Positions 1 through 9,100 are shown, counted from the stretch's first letter. The stretch: 11,304 nucleotides of DNA from VGEM01 sp033764265 (GCA_033764265.1 JANRJB010000161.1:1-11304); one strand, 5' to 3'. Made by a program: numbers and translations. The notes: generated from the letters alone by a model not told the origin.

Positions 1-1299
1 GCGCCGCACGACGCGCGCGGGCACTTCAACCTGGGCCGGTGCCTCTTGGAGGCCAAGCGCCCGGCGGATGCGCACGCGGCGCTGACCAAGGCCGCCAGGA
101 TCGCGCCGGCCGACGCGGCCGTGCGGATCGCGCTCGCCGACTCCTGCGCCGACCTCGACCAGCCCAAAGCCGCCCTCGACCACATCACCGCCGCCCTCAA
201 GATCGAGCCAACGTCCACAATCGCGCACACGCACCATGGCAGCCTGCTCAGCGAAGCCGGCGATCATCGCGCGGCGTTGGCCGCCTACGAACGCGCGCTC
301 GCCATCGACCCCACCCACGTCAGCGCCATCGTCAACCGCGGGCTGACGCGGCTGAAACTGGGCGAACTGGCGGACGGATGGGCCGACTACGCGCGTCGCG
401 CCGACGATCCGAACTTCCGCGCCAAGCGTCCGCCGAAACCGATCCCGCGCTGGACCGGCGAAGACCTCACCGGCCGGGCGATCCTGGTTTACGGCGACCA
501 GGGCCTGGGCGATGAAATCCTGTATGCGGCCATGATCCCCGCGCTAGCCAGAAAAGCAGGCCGCGTGACGCTGGAGTGCGAGCCGAGGCTGGTGAACCTG
601 TTCGCCCGGGCGTTTCCGACTGTCACGGTCATGCCTGCGCCGCCGCTTGGGGCGCCGCAGGATTTGGGCGGCTTCGCCTGCCACGCGTCGCTGATCGATC
701 TGGGCCGCCATCTGCGCACATCGTGGTCAGCGTTCCCCAATCGGCGGGCGGTCCTGACGGCCGATCCGCAGGCCGTGACGGCCCAGCGCGCGGCGCTCGA
801 CGCGGCGCTGGGACCCGGACGCCCGCGCATCGGCATCTCGTGGACCAGCGCCAATCCCAGTGCCGGGCGCGATAAGACTATTCCATTGGAGGCGTGGCGG
901 CCGATTATCAATCATCCGGGCGTGGCGTTCGTCAATCTCCAGTACGGCGACACCGCTGCCGACGTCGCCGCGGCGAAAGCCCACCTGGGGGTCGACATCC
1001 TCGACGACGCCGCGTTCGACCGGCGCGAGGATATCGACGCCCTGGCCGCGCGCATCGCCGCCCTCGACCTGGTCGTCACGGTGTCGAACACGACCGCGCA
1101 CCTTAGCGCCGCGTTGGGCGTGCCCACCTGGGTCCTGACCCCGCGCGGCAAGGGCGGGTTGTGGTACTGGTTCGACCACGGCGACTTCAGCCCGTGGTAT
1201 CCGTCGGTCCGGCTGTTTCGGTTCGCGAACGGCACAGCGGCGGATACGATCACGACGGTCGGCCGCGCGCTGGCGGAGGTCGTCGCCCATGGCGGCTGA
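1..1299 (+). CDS. TPR-glycosyltransferase family protein, 5'-truncated by window edge (module 1)
   Basis: The frame is open from the first base, so the start lies upstream; 432 residues are visible. A TTG at 46 is inside a TPR repeat and is not a credible start. Residues about 1-120 are TPR units of 34 residues (one partial, then about three), ending in a GWADYARR hinge. From about residue 158 a GT-B-like domain follows: YGDQGLGDE (164-172), SWTSANP (280-286) followed by a DKT lysine, LQYGD (313-317), SNTTAHL (362-368), LWYWF (387-391) and SPWYP (397-401). Known of the family: bacterial TPR-plus-glycosyltransferase proteins, with motifs reminiscent of GT9 heptosyltransferases. Inferred role: soluble cytoplasmic transfer of a sugar to a protein or glycan; donor and acceptor unknown. 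No signal peptide or membrane segment is visible in the part seen. The stop overlaps the next gene by 11 bases, implying co-translation. Confidence 0.88.
   Translation, partial: APHDARGHFNLGRCLLEAKRPADAHAALTKAARIAPADAAVRIALADSCADLDQPKAALDHITAALKIEPTSTIAHTHHGSLLSEAGDHRAALAAYERALAIDPTHVSAIVNRGLTRLKLGELADGWADYARRADDPNFRAKRPPKPIPRWTGEDLTGRAILVYGDQGLGDEILYAAMIPALARKAGRVTLECEPRLVNLFARAFPTVTVMPAPPLGAPQDLGGFACHASLIDLGRHLRTSWSAFPNRRAVLTADPQAVTAQRAALDAALGPGRPRIGISWTSANPSAGRDKTIPLEAWRPIINHPGVAFVNLQYGDTAADVAAAKAHLGVDILDDAAFDRREDIDALAARIAALDLVVTVSNTTAHLSAALGVPTWVLTPRGKGGLWYWFDHGDFSPWYPSVRLFRFANGTAADTITTVGRALAEVVAHGG
1275..1279 (+). promoter_or_regulatory. Shine-Dalgarno site for the gene starting at 1289
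   Basis: GGAGG lies 9 bases before the ATG at 1289, inside the end of the preceding gene. It is the strongest ribosome binding site in the array and supports the ATG at 1289 as the start, with an 11-base overlap of the two coding regions. Confidence 0.75.
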
Positions 1300-2983
1300 C
1301 ACGCCAACGGCGCACGCGCTCGTTCGCGAGGGCGTCGCGCAGCTCAATCGCGGGCAAGTCTCCGAAGCCGAGACCACGCTGCGCCAAGCGCTCGCGCTGG
1401 ACGACCGTATGGCCGACGGTTGGCACAACCTCGGCGTTGCGCTGGCCCGCGCCGGCCGGCCGGCGGAAGCGGTCGCGGCCATGCGCCGCGCCGTCGATCT
1501 GGCGCCGGGCCACGCCGTGTTTCATGCCGGTTTTGGCCGACTGCTGAAGCTCACCGGGGACTTGCCGGGCGCCGTCGCAAGTTTCACGCGGGCCCTCGAG
1601 CTCGCCCCCAACGATGCCGCGTTGTCCGAAGGCCTGGCGCTGACTTTGATGGCCCTGGGGCGCGATGCCGAGGCCATCCCTCATTTGCGGCGCGCCACGA
1701 TGGCGCAGCCGGATAATGCCGCGCTCAAGACCAACCTGGGCGTTGCGCTCAAGAACGCGGGCCATCTTGACGATGCCGAAACCGCGCTGGCCGCCGCGAT
1801 CGCGCTCAAGCCCGACCTGGCCGAGGCGCACCTCAATCTCGGCGGTGTGCGCCAGGCGCGGGGCGACGTTGACGGCGCGATCGCCGCCTATGCCCGCGCC
1901 CGCGTGCTCGGCGCGCCGGCGGATATCGCCGCCTTCAATCTCGCCACCGCCTACGAGCGTGCGTACGACTTTGCCGCGGCCCTATCGCATCTCGATCAGG
2001 CCATCGTCCTGCGCCCCGACTACGCCGAGGCACACCGCAACCGCGGGATGCTCAAGCTCATGCGTGGCGACTGGCAGGACGGATGGACCGACTATGACTG
2101 GCGTTGGCGCTGCGCGGATTTCGCCGCACGGCAGCGCCCGTTTTCGGGCCCACGCTGGGATGGCCGGCCGCTCAAGGGCCCATTGCTGGTCTGGGGCGAA
2201 CAGGGCGTCGGCGACGAACTTCTGTTTCTCGGCATGGCGCCCGAACTGGTCGCGCGCGGCGTCGACGTGATTTGGGAGATGGATGCGCGGCTGGTCCCCC
2301 TGGTCGCGCGATCCATGCCGGGCATGCGTGCCGTTGCGCGGCGCGATCCGCCCGATGTCGCCACCGGCGACACCGCCATCGCCGCGCACATCCCGGCCGG
2401 AAGTCTGGGCCAGTACCTGCGCTCGGCGCAATCGTCGTTCCCATCACGGGCCGGCTACATCACGGCCGACGCGGCGCGCGCGGCGGGCTTTCGCGCCCGG
2501 CTCGGGGGCGGATCGGGACTGCGCGTCGCCGGCGTGTCGTGGATCAGCACCGCGGCCGAGCTGGGCGCCGACAAGAGTTTGACGCTGGAGGCCTTGCTGC
2601 CGGTGTTGCGCACCCCAGGTTGGCGCTGGGTCGACCTGCAGTACGGCGACACGGCCGTCGAGCGCGCCGCGTTCCAGCGCGCCCACGGCATCGAGATCAT
2701 TCATCTCGATGAGCTCGACTTGCGCGCCGACCTCGACGGCGTGGCGGCTTTGATGACGGCGTGCGACACGGTGCTCACCGTTTCCAACACCACCGCGCAC
2801 CTGGCCGGCGCGCTGGGCGCACCCGGCGTCGTGCTGGCGGCCGCCGGAGCCCGCAAGTTGTGGTGCTGGGGCGACGCCTGCGACTCCGTGCCGTGGTATC
2901 CTGCGCTGACCATGATCCGCCAACCGACGCCTGGCGACTGGGCCGGCGCCATCGCTGCGACCAGGCGCCGTTTGTCCAATTAA
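1289..2983 (+). CDS. TPR-glycosyltransferase family protein (module 2)
   Basis: This 564-residue protein has about seven TPR units (roughly residues 8-245), a hinge GWTDYDWRWR (265-274) and a C-terminal GT-B-like domain (about 298-550). Motifs are WGEQGVGDE (302-310), LQYGD (450-454), SNTTAHLAGALG (499-510) and VPWYP (534-538). Two family positions are altered: the usual SWRSxNP reads SWISTAA (417-423), although the following lysine (DKS, 428-430) is kept, and the usual WYW reads WCW (525-527). Its closest relative in the window is the next gene, with which it shares the LDxxDLxxDLDGVAAL stretch and the PAGSLG or PSGSLG-type motif. The start is the ATG with GGAGG 9 bases upstream. There is no signal peptide or membrane helix, so it is likely cytosolic. 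Glycosyl transfer is inferred from the family; the divergent motif could mean altered donor specificity or weak activity. Confidence 0.9.
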   Translation: MAADTPTAHALVREGVAQLNRGQVSEAETTLRQALALDDRMADGWHNLGVALARAGRPAEAVAAMRRAVDLAPGHAVFHAGFGRLLKLTGDLPGAVASFTRALELAPNDAALSEGLALTLMALGRDAEAIPHLRRATMAQPDNAALKTNLGVALKNAGHLDDAETALAAAIALKPDLAEAHLNLGGVRQARGDVDGAIAAYARARVLGAPADIAAFNLATAYERAYDFAAALSHLDQAIVLRPDYAEAHRNRGMLKLMRGDWQDGWTDYDWRWRCADFAARQRPFSGPRWDGRPLKGPLLVWGEQGVGDELLFLGMAPELVARGVDVIWEMDARLVPLVARSMPGMRAVARRDPPDVATGDTAIAAHIPAGSLGQYLRSAQSSFPSRAGYITADAARAAGFRARLGGGSGLRVAGVSWISTAAELGADKSLTLEALLPVLRTPGWRWVDLQYGDTAVERAAFQRAHGIEIIHLDELDLRADLDGVAALMTACDTVLTVSNTTAHLAGALGAPGVVLAAAGARKLWCWGDACDSVPWYPALTMIRQPTPGDWAGAIAATRRRLSN

Positions 2984-3004
2984 GATACTGATAAATATAA
3001 CAAA
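2972..3004 (+). promoter_or_regulatory. AT-rich spacer with possible internal promoter, no Shine-Dalgarno
   Basis: The 21 bases between the stop at 2983 and the ATG at 3005 are nearly all A/T in a very GC-rich window. TTGTCC (2972-2977) and TATAAC (2996-3001) are spaced 18 bases and resemble -35 and -10 boxes. A start of transcription from this -10 would fall at or just past the ATG, so a promoter would have to give a leaderless message. The alternative is an unstructured, Shine-Dalgarno-independent ribosome entry site within one long transcript. No GGAG-like site is present. Confidence 0.35.
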
Positions 3005-4480
3005 ATGCCGCTGTCCACGACTCCAACGTCCGCCGCCGATCGCTACCTCCAGGCCGCCGCGCTGCACCGCGCCGGGCGCCTGGTCGACGCCGAGGCCGCC
3101 TATCGCGACGTGGTGTCGCTCGACCCCGGTCACGTCGAGGCCCTGGTCGGGCTGGGCGCGGTGCTGCTGGCCGCGGGCCGCGCCGGCGATGCCGCCGCGG
3201 CGTTTCGCGCCGCCATCGCACTCAAGCCCGGACATGCGCGCGCGCACTACAACCTCGGTGTTGTGCAGCAGGCGACGAAGCGGCTGGACGACGCGGCGAT
3301 GGCCTATCGCGCCGCGGCGGGGCTCGAGCCGACACTGTTCCAGGCCCATGCCAACCTTGGCGTGGTGCTGCACGATCTTGGCCGCTGGGACGAAGCCGCC
3401 GACAGCTACGCGCGCGCCCTCGCGCTCAAGCCCGACGACCTCGAGACCCTGAACAATCTCGGCGTGCTGGCGCGCGACCGCGGCGACTTCGACCAGGCGC
3501 GCGTCTGGTTCGCCCGCGCGCTCGCCGCGCGCTCCGACGCCGCCGAGCCGCGCCGTAACCGCGCCCTGTTGAACCTGCTGGTGGGGCGATACGGCGAGGG
3601 TTGGGCCGATTACGAGGCGCGCTTTGGCTGCGCCGACTTCGCCGGTCGCGACCGTAGCCGCGGCCTGCCGCGCTGGTCCGGCCAGGGCCTTGTCGGTGGT
3701 GCGGTCCTGGTGTGGAGCGAGCAGGGGCTTGGCGACGAGATCCTGTTCGCCGGGATGGCGGGTGACATTGTCGCGCGCGGCACCACCGTGGTGTGGGAAA
3801 CCGATCCGCGTCTGGTGCCGCTGCTGACCCGGTCACGCCCGGACATCACCTTCGTCGGCCGCGCCGACGGGTTGCCGCCCGGCGCCGTGCCGTTTCGGGC
3901 CCAGATTCCCAGCGGCAGCCTGGGCGGCCTGTTCCGGGCGGATCAGTCCCAGTTTCCGCGCGATCGTCAGCCTTATCTGCGTGCCGATCCGGCGCGGGTG
4001 ACTGCATTCAGGACGCGGCTGGCCGCGCCGGGTCAGCGCCTTGTCGGCGTGTCGTGGCGCAGCTCCAACCCCGACATCGGCCACCTCAAGAGCAGCACGC
4101 TGGCCGATTGGTCAACACTGTTCGGCCGCGACAGCACCATTTTCGTCGATCTTCAGTACGGCGACACGGCCGCCGAGCGCGCCGCCATCAGTTCCGCGCT
4201 GGTTCATCTCGATGCGCTCGACCTGACCCACGATCTCGACGGCGTCGCCGCGTTGATCGCGGCGTGCGATGGCGTGATCACGGTGTCCAACACGGTGGCG
4301 CATCTGGCCGGCGCGCTCGGCGTGGCGGTGCGCGTGCTGGTGCCGCCGGCGGCCGGCAAGCTGTGGTACTGGGGCCACGCCGGCGAAACCACGCCGTGGT
4401 ATCCGTCGGCCAGCATCATTCGCCAGCGCGCGGGCGAGCCGTGGTCATCGGTGGTCGCGCGCGTGGGCAAGTTGCCATGA
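3005..4480 (+). CDS. TPR-glycosyltransferase family protein (module 3)
   Basis: This 491-residue protein carries about five TPR units (residues 12-179), a hinge GWADYEARF (199-207) and a GT-B-like domain (about 232-485). It has the full family motif set: WSEQGLGDE (237-245), SWRSSNP (350-356) with the lysine of LKS (361-363), LQYGD (383-387), SNTVAHLAGALG (428-439), KLWYWG (452-457) and TPWYP (463-467). It is two TPRs shorter than its upstream neighbour but closest to it in the GT domain. The ATG at 3005 is the only reasonable start, since no other start codon precedes the first TPR, though it lacks a Shine-Dalgarno site and sits behind an AT-rich spacer. The stop overlaps the next start as ATGA. 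No export signal is seen. Sugar transfer is inferred from family architecture; substrate unknown. Confidence 0.9.
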   Translation: MPLSTTPTSAADRYLQAAALHRAGRLVDAEAAYRDVVSLDPGHVEALVGLGAVLLAAGRAGDAAAAFRAAIALKPGHARAHYNLGVVQQATKRLDDAAMAYRAAAGLEPTLFQAHANLGVVLHDLGRWDEAADSYARALALKPDDLETLNNLGVLARDRGDFDQARVWFARALAARSDAAEPRRNRALLNLLVGRYGEGWADYEARFGCADFAGRDRSRGLPRWSGQGLVGGAVLVWSEQGLGDEILFAGMAGDIVARGTTVVWETDPRLVPLLTRSRPDITFVGRADGLPPGAVPFRAQIPSGSLGGLFRADQSQFPRDRQPYLRADPARVTAFRTRLAAPGQRLVGVSWRSSNPDIGHLKSSTLADWSTLFGRDSTIFVDLQYGDTAAERAAISSALVHLDALDLTHDLDGVAALIAACDGVITVSNTVAHLAGALGVAVRVLVPPAAGKLWYWGHAGETTPWYPSASIIRQRAGEPWSSVVARVGKLP

Positions 4481-6114
4481 CTGCCGCGCCCGCCGCGTCC
4501 AAGCGCATCGCCCTTGGCGAATCGCTGGTCCAGGCCCTGCAGCACCAGCAGGCCGGCCGGCTGGATCAAGCGCGCGCCCTGTGCCGGGCGATCCTGGCTG
4601 CGCATCCCAACACCGTCGACGCGCTGCATATCCTGGGTGTGGTGGAAACACGCGCGGGGCACTTCGACGTGGCCGCGCAAGCCTTGCGCAAGGCCGTGCA
4701 GCAGAAGCCCGACTTGCCCGAGGCCCAGATCAACCTGGCCTTTGTGCTGGGCGAGCTGGGCCAGTGGTCCGACCGCGCCAAGGCGCTCAAGTCCGCACTG
4801 GCGGCGATGCCGATGGCCGGGGCGTCGCGCCGGGCCGACCTGATGCACGATATCGGCAAGTGTTTCGAACAACTCGGCCGTCCAGCCGATGCCGCCGCCT
4901 GGTTCGAGAACGCGCAAAAGGCCGACCCGACGCATCTGTCGGCGAAGGTCTCGCTGGCGGCGGTACGCCTGACCCAAGGCCGCCTCGACGAAGCCGCGGC
5001 GCTGATCGACGCCGCGCTGGCCGCCGCGCCCGACGATCCGCGTGCGCTCGCCAATCTCGCCATCCTGCGCGACCTGCAGGGGCGCCTGGACGAGGTCGTG
5101 CCGATCCTCGCGCGCAGCCTGGCGGCCAACCCCGATCATGTCGAAACCGGCTATCACCTGGCGTTGGCGCGCCTCGCGCGGGGGGATTTCGCGAACGGCT
5201 GGCGCGACCACCTCTGGCGGTTCAAGCGCGCCGTGGCCGAGCCCGGGTACGGCCGCTTCGATCTGCCATTTTGGACCGGCGAGCCACTGGCGGGCCGGCG
5301 GCTCCTGGTCTGGACCGAACAGGGCCCGGGCGACGAACTGCTGTTGGGCACGATGCTGCCGCATCTGGATCAGGCGGCCGCGCATGTCATGCTGGTCTGC
5401 TCGCCGCGCCTGCAGCCGCTGTTCGCCCGCGCGTTCCCTGCCTTCACGGTTGCGGCGTTTCCCGCGTGCGACGACGCGGTCGCCCGCTTCGCCCCCGATC
5501 TCCAGGCGTCGCTGTCCCATCTCGGCGCGGCCTTGCGACCCGCGTGGGGCGCGTTCGCTGCTTCGCGGCCCTACCTGAAGGCCGATCCCGCGCGCGTCTC
5601 GGCGTTGCGCGACCGGTATCAGGTCAAGGCGCAGGGCCGGCGTATCGTCGGGGTGTCGTGGCGCAGCGCCAACCCCAGCGCCGCCGATCACAAGAGCATG
5701 ACACTGACCGATCTCGCCCCGTTCCTGACGCGGCCCGACCTGTGCGTCGTGTCGCTGCAGTATGGCGACGTAAAGCGCGAGGTGGCCCAGGCCGCGCGCG
5801 CCGTGAAGGCGGACATTGTGATCGACCCCGAGATCGACGCCCTGAGGGACATGGACGGGTTCGCCGCGCAGGTCGCGGCCATGGACCGCGTCATTTCGGT
5901 CAGCAACACCACCGTGCACGTGGCCGGCGCGCTCGGCGTGCCATGCCGGGTGCTGGTGCCGGCCGCCTATGGGCGCATCTGGTACTGGTTTCTGGATCGC
6001 GCCGACTGCCCCTGGTATCCGTCCCTGGGTCTGATCCGCCAGGCGCGCGGCGAGCGCTGGGCCGACACGGTCGCGCGCACCGCCGGCGACCTGGCCGCGT
6101 GGGTGACGGCATGA
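4477..6114 (+). CDS. TPR-glycosyltransferase family protein (module 4)
   Basis: The start is the ATG at 4477, overlapping the previous stop as ATGA. The frame stays open upstream to 3793, but that part is out-of-frame sequence over the preceding gene and has no TPR character. The product is 545 residues: about six TPR units (12-220), a hinge GWRDHLWRF (241-249) and a GT-B-like domain (about 274-540). Motifs are WTEQGPGDE (279-287), SWRSANP (394-400) with HKS lysine (405-407), LQYGD (427-431), SNTTVHVAGALG (476-487), IWYWF (501-505) and CPWYP (511-515). The third TPR gap (about 112-117) has a small insertion. The N-terminus begins MTAA, as does the next gene, and both share the CPWYP and FAAQVAAMD patterns, suggesting common origin. 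Only a weak ribosome site precedes the ATG, so translation probably depends on re-initiation after the upstream gene. Confidence 0.9.
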   Translation: MTAAPAASKRIALGESLVQALQHQQAGRLDQARALCRAILAAHPNTVDALHILGVVETRAGHFDVAAQALRKAVQQKPDLPEAQINLAFVLGELGQWSDRAKALKSALAAMPMAGASRRADLMHDIGKCFEQLGRPADAAAWFENAQKADPTHLSAKVSLAAVRLTQGRLDEAAALIDAALAAAPDDPRALANLAILRDLQGRLDEVVPILARSLAANPDHVETGYHLALARLARGDFANGWRDHLWRFKRAVAEPGYGRFDLPFWTGEPLAGRRLLVWTEQGPGDELLLGTMLPHLDQAAAHVMLVCSPRLQPLFARAFPAFTVAAFPACDDAVARFAPDLQASLSHLGAALRPAWGAFAASRPYLKADPARVSALRDRYQVKAQGRRIVGVSWRSANPSAADHKSMTLTDLAPFLTRPDLCVVSLQYGDVKREVAQAARAVKADIVIDPEIDALRDMDGFAAQVAAMDRVISVSNTTVHVAGALGVPCRVLVPAAYGRIWYWFLDRADCPWYPSLGLIRQARGERWADTVARTAGDLAAWVTA

Positions 6115-9100
6115 CCGCGGCCGCGCTCGACCAGGAGATCGCCGCGGCCGTGGCCTTGCACAACGCCGGCCAGCTGGATGCGGCGGCGGCGCGCTATCGC
6201 GACATCCTGCGCCGCCATCCGCGTCAGCCGCACGCGATGGCCTTCCTGGGCGCCATTAATCGCGTCACCGGCAATGCGGCCGAGGCGCGCCGCCTGTTGT
6301 CGCAGGCGCTGGCGCTCGATCCCACGCTGCCCGGCATGCGGCTCGAGCTTGCTTTGACCCTGACCGCCCAGAACGACTGGCCCGCGGCCGAGCGCGAGTT
6401 CCGCGCCGTCGCCGCCGCCGATCCGCGCTCGATCCTTGCGGCGCGCGGCCTGGCCGCGGCTTTGCGCAAGTTGAACCGGGTCGAGGAGGCCGCGCAGGTA
6501 CTGGCCACGGTTGCGGACCAGGTGCCCGGCGATCCACAGCCGGTGATTGACCTGTGCGACCTGTGGCGTGAGGCCGGCGACATGGCGCGCCTGCTCGCCG
6601 TCAGCACGGCCGGGCTCGCGCGCCATCCCGACCACGCCGATTTGCGCGCCTTCCGCGCCGAGGCGCTGTTCGCCGCCGGGCGCCTGGCCGACGCCTGGGC
6701 CGATTACGCCGCGCGGTTCTCCACCGCGCGCGCCGCCATTCCGCCGCTGGCTTTCGCCATTCCCGAATGGCGTGGCGATTCGCTCGACGGCCGCGCCATC
6801 GTTATCTGGGGCGAACAGGGCCTGGGCGATGAAATTCTGCATGCCGGGTTGGTCGGCGAAATCGCCGCGTCGGCCGCGCGCTGCCGACTGTCGTGCGCGC
6901 CGCGGCTGGCGGCGCTGTTCCGCAGGTCGTTTCCCGGTGTCGAGGTGGTCACGACCCGCGAACCCGCGCAATTGGCCGCGGGCATGGACGTTCACTGCCC
7001 CGCCGGCAGCCTGGCCCGCTGGCGGCGGCCCGACTTCGCCAGTTTCCCGGCGCGCGACAAGTATCTCGTCGCCGATCCCGACCGCGTGCGCGCGCTGCGG
7101 GCCAGGTACGCCGCCGGCCGCGATCGGCCGTTCCTGGTCGGCGTCGCCTGGCGCAGCGCCGCGGTGATGCAGGAGCCGGTGCCCAATGCCGCCGACAAGT
7201 CACTCAACCTGGCGGAGTGGGGCGCGATCTTCGCCGTGCCGGGCGCGGTGTTTGTGAACCTGCAATACGGCGATGTCCGCGCCGATCTGGCCGGCGTCAG
7301 GCAGGGCTTCGGCGTCGAGGTCATCGCCGATGCGCAGATCGATCCATTGGGCGATCTCGACCCGTTCGCGGCCCAAGTGGCGGCGATGGATTTGGTGATC
7401 ACCTCCAGCAATACCGCCGCCCATATGGCCGGGGCGCTGGGCGTGCCCACCCTGGTGCTGTTGCCGCGCACGATCGGTTTGGGCCGGCGCTGGTACTGGT
7501 TCGCCGACCGCACGCCGTGCCCGTGGTACCCGCGCCTGCGCTGCCTGGTGCAGGCCGCGCCCGGTCGCTGGTCCGACGTGATCGCCGCCGCGGCCGTCGC
7601 GCTGATCGACGCGGCGGTCGCTGCCGGTGCGCCGGTCGCGCCGTTGCCGTATCTGCGCGGCCTGGCGAAAAGTTATCAAGCGGCCAATCTGCCCGCCGAG
7701 CAGGAGGTCGCGCTCGATGCGCTCGCGCGTCACGGCGGTGCGGATGCCGGCGCGTACGACCAGCTGGCGCGCCTGAGAAAGCGCCGGGGCGATCTTGACG
7801 GCGCGCTGGCCGTGCTCGAGCGGGCGGTCGGCGACTATCCGGAGGTCCCCCAGCTCCACAACCAGCGCGGCACGGTGCTGGCCGCCCTGGGCCGCGAGGC
7901 CGACGCCGAAGCGGCCTATCATGCGGGTCTCGCGCACAATGACCGGTCGGCCGAGTTGCACAACAACCTCGGCACCACGCTGCGCCATCGGGGCCGCGGC
8001 GCGGAAGCGCTGGAGCATTACCGCACCGCCGCCGCGCTCGATCCCGAAAACCTGTCGATCCTGCTTAACCTGGGCGGCGGCCTCAGCGAGGCCGGCCGCA
8101 TCGACGAAGCCATCGCCATATTCGACCGCATCCTGGCGCGCGATCCCAGCCACATCGACGGCCACTACAACCGCGCGATCACGAATCTGATGCGCGGGCG
8201 CTTCGCTGAAGGCTGGCGCGAATTTCAGTGGCGCTGGAAACGGCCGGCAGAGAACGTGAGGCCCGAGTTCTTCGCGCCACCACTCTGGTCGGGGCAGGAT
8301 CTCGCCGGCAAGAACGTCCTGGTCTACACCGAGCAGGGCATCGGCGATGAGATCATGGTCGCCACCATGGTGCCTGACGTTCTGGCGGCGGCAAAGCGGG
8401 TCGTCCTGCTGTGCAGCGAACGCCTGGTGCCGCTGTTCGCCCGGTCGTTCCCGCAGGCCATCGTCGGTCAGCGGGCTGTGCCGCTGCCGGCCGCGGCTGC
8501 CGCGCCCGATCTCGATGTCCAGATGTCGATGTCGGAGTTGGGCGCCTGCTTCCGCAAAACCTTCGCCGATTTCCCGCGCCGCGCCCGGCTGCTGCACGCC
8601 GACCCCGACCTGACCCGGAGGTTAAGGGCCAAGTACGAGGCAGCGGCCAGCGGCAAGCTTCTTGTCGGCATCTCCTGGCGCAGCGCCAATCCGGTGGTGG
8701 GTTACCAGAAAAGCTCGACGCTCGACGACTGGGCGGGGTTGCTCACCACGCCGGGCGCTGCGTTCGTGAACCTTCAGTACGGCGATACCGCGCAGGATCG
8801 CGCGGACTTCGCGCGCGCCACCGGCTTGTCCCTGATCCACGACGACACCGTCGATCCGCTCAAGGACATGGACGCCGCCGCGGCCCAGATCGCCGCCCTC
8901 GATCTGGTCATTTCGGTCAGCAATACCACCGTGCATACCGCCGGCGCGTTGGGCGTGCCGACCTGGGTGCTGCTGGGCGCGTCGCGCGGCAGCCTGTGGT
9001 ACTGGTTCCGCGGCCGCGACGAATCGCCCTGGTACGCCGGCGTGCGGCTGTTCGCCGCGGACCGCGACCGCGACTGGACGGCCGTGATGGCCGGGGTCGC

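Noticed and set aside
46..48. TTG at 46 as the start of gene 1
   Set aside because: It lies within a TPR helix, and the residues before it (HFNLGRCL) continue the TPR consensus, so the gene begins outside the window.
3793..4476. Upstream extension of gene 4
   Set aside because: The frame is open but lies over the in-frame motifs of gene 3, encodes low-complexity Arg/Ala sequence, and the ATGA start at 4477 matches the family N-terminus.
1289..4480. Genes 2 and 3 as one gene split by mutation
   Set aside because: Each has its own complete TPR and GT part and a clean stop and start separated by a distinct spacer; neither is a fragment.
4204..5919. Long open frame on the minus strand (571 codons) antisense to genes 3 and 4
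   Set aside because: It mirrors the GC-biased codon pattern of the plus-strand genes, is rich in Arg/Gly/Gln with no recognisable domain, and the opposite strand holds clear TPR-GT motifs.
4581..6110. Upstream extension of the fused gene
   Set aside because: Out-of-frame reading of gene 4; the ATGA start at 6111 begins directly before the first TPR.
7200..8597. Long open frame on the minus strand (465 codons) antisense to the fused gene
   Set aside because: Same reason: a composition-driven shadow over strongly conserved GT and TPR sequence; no family resemblance.
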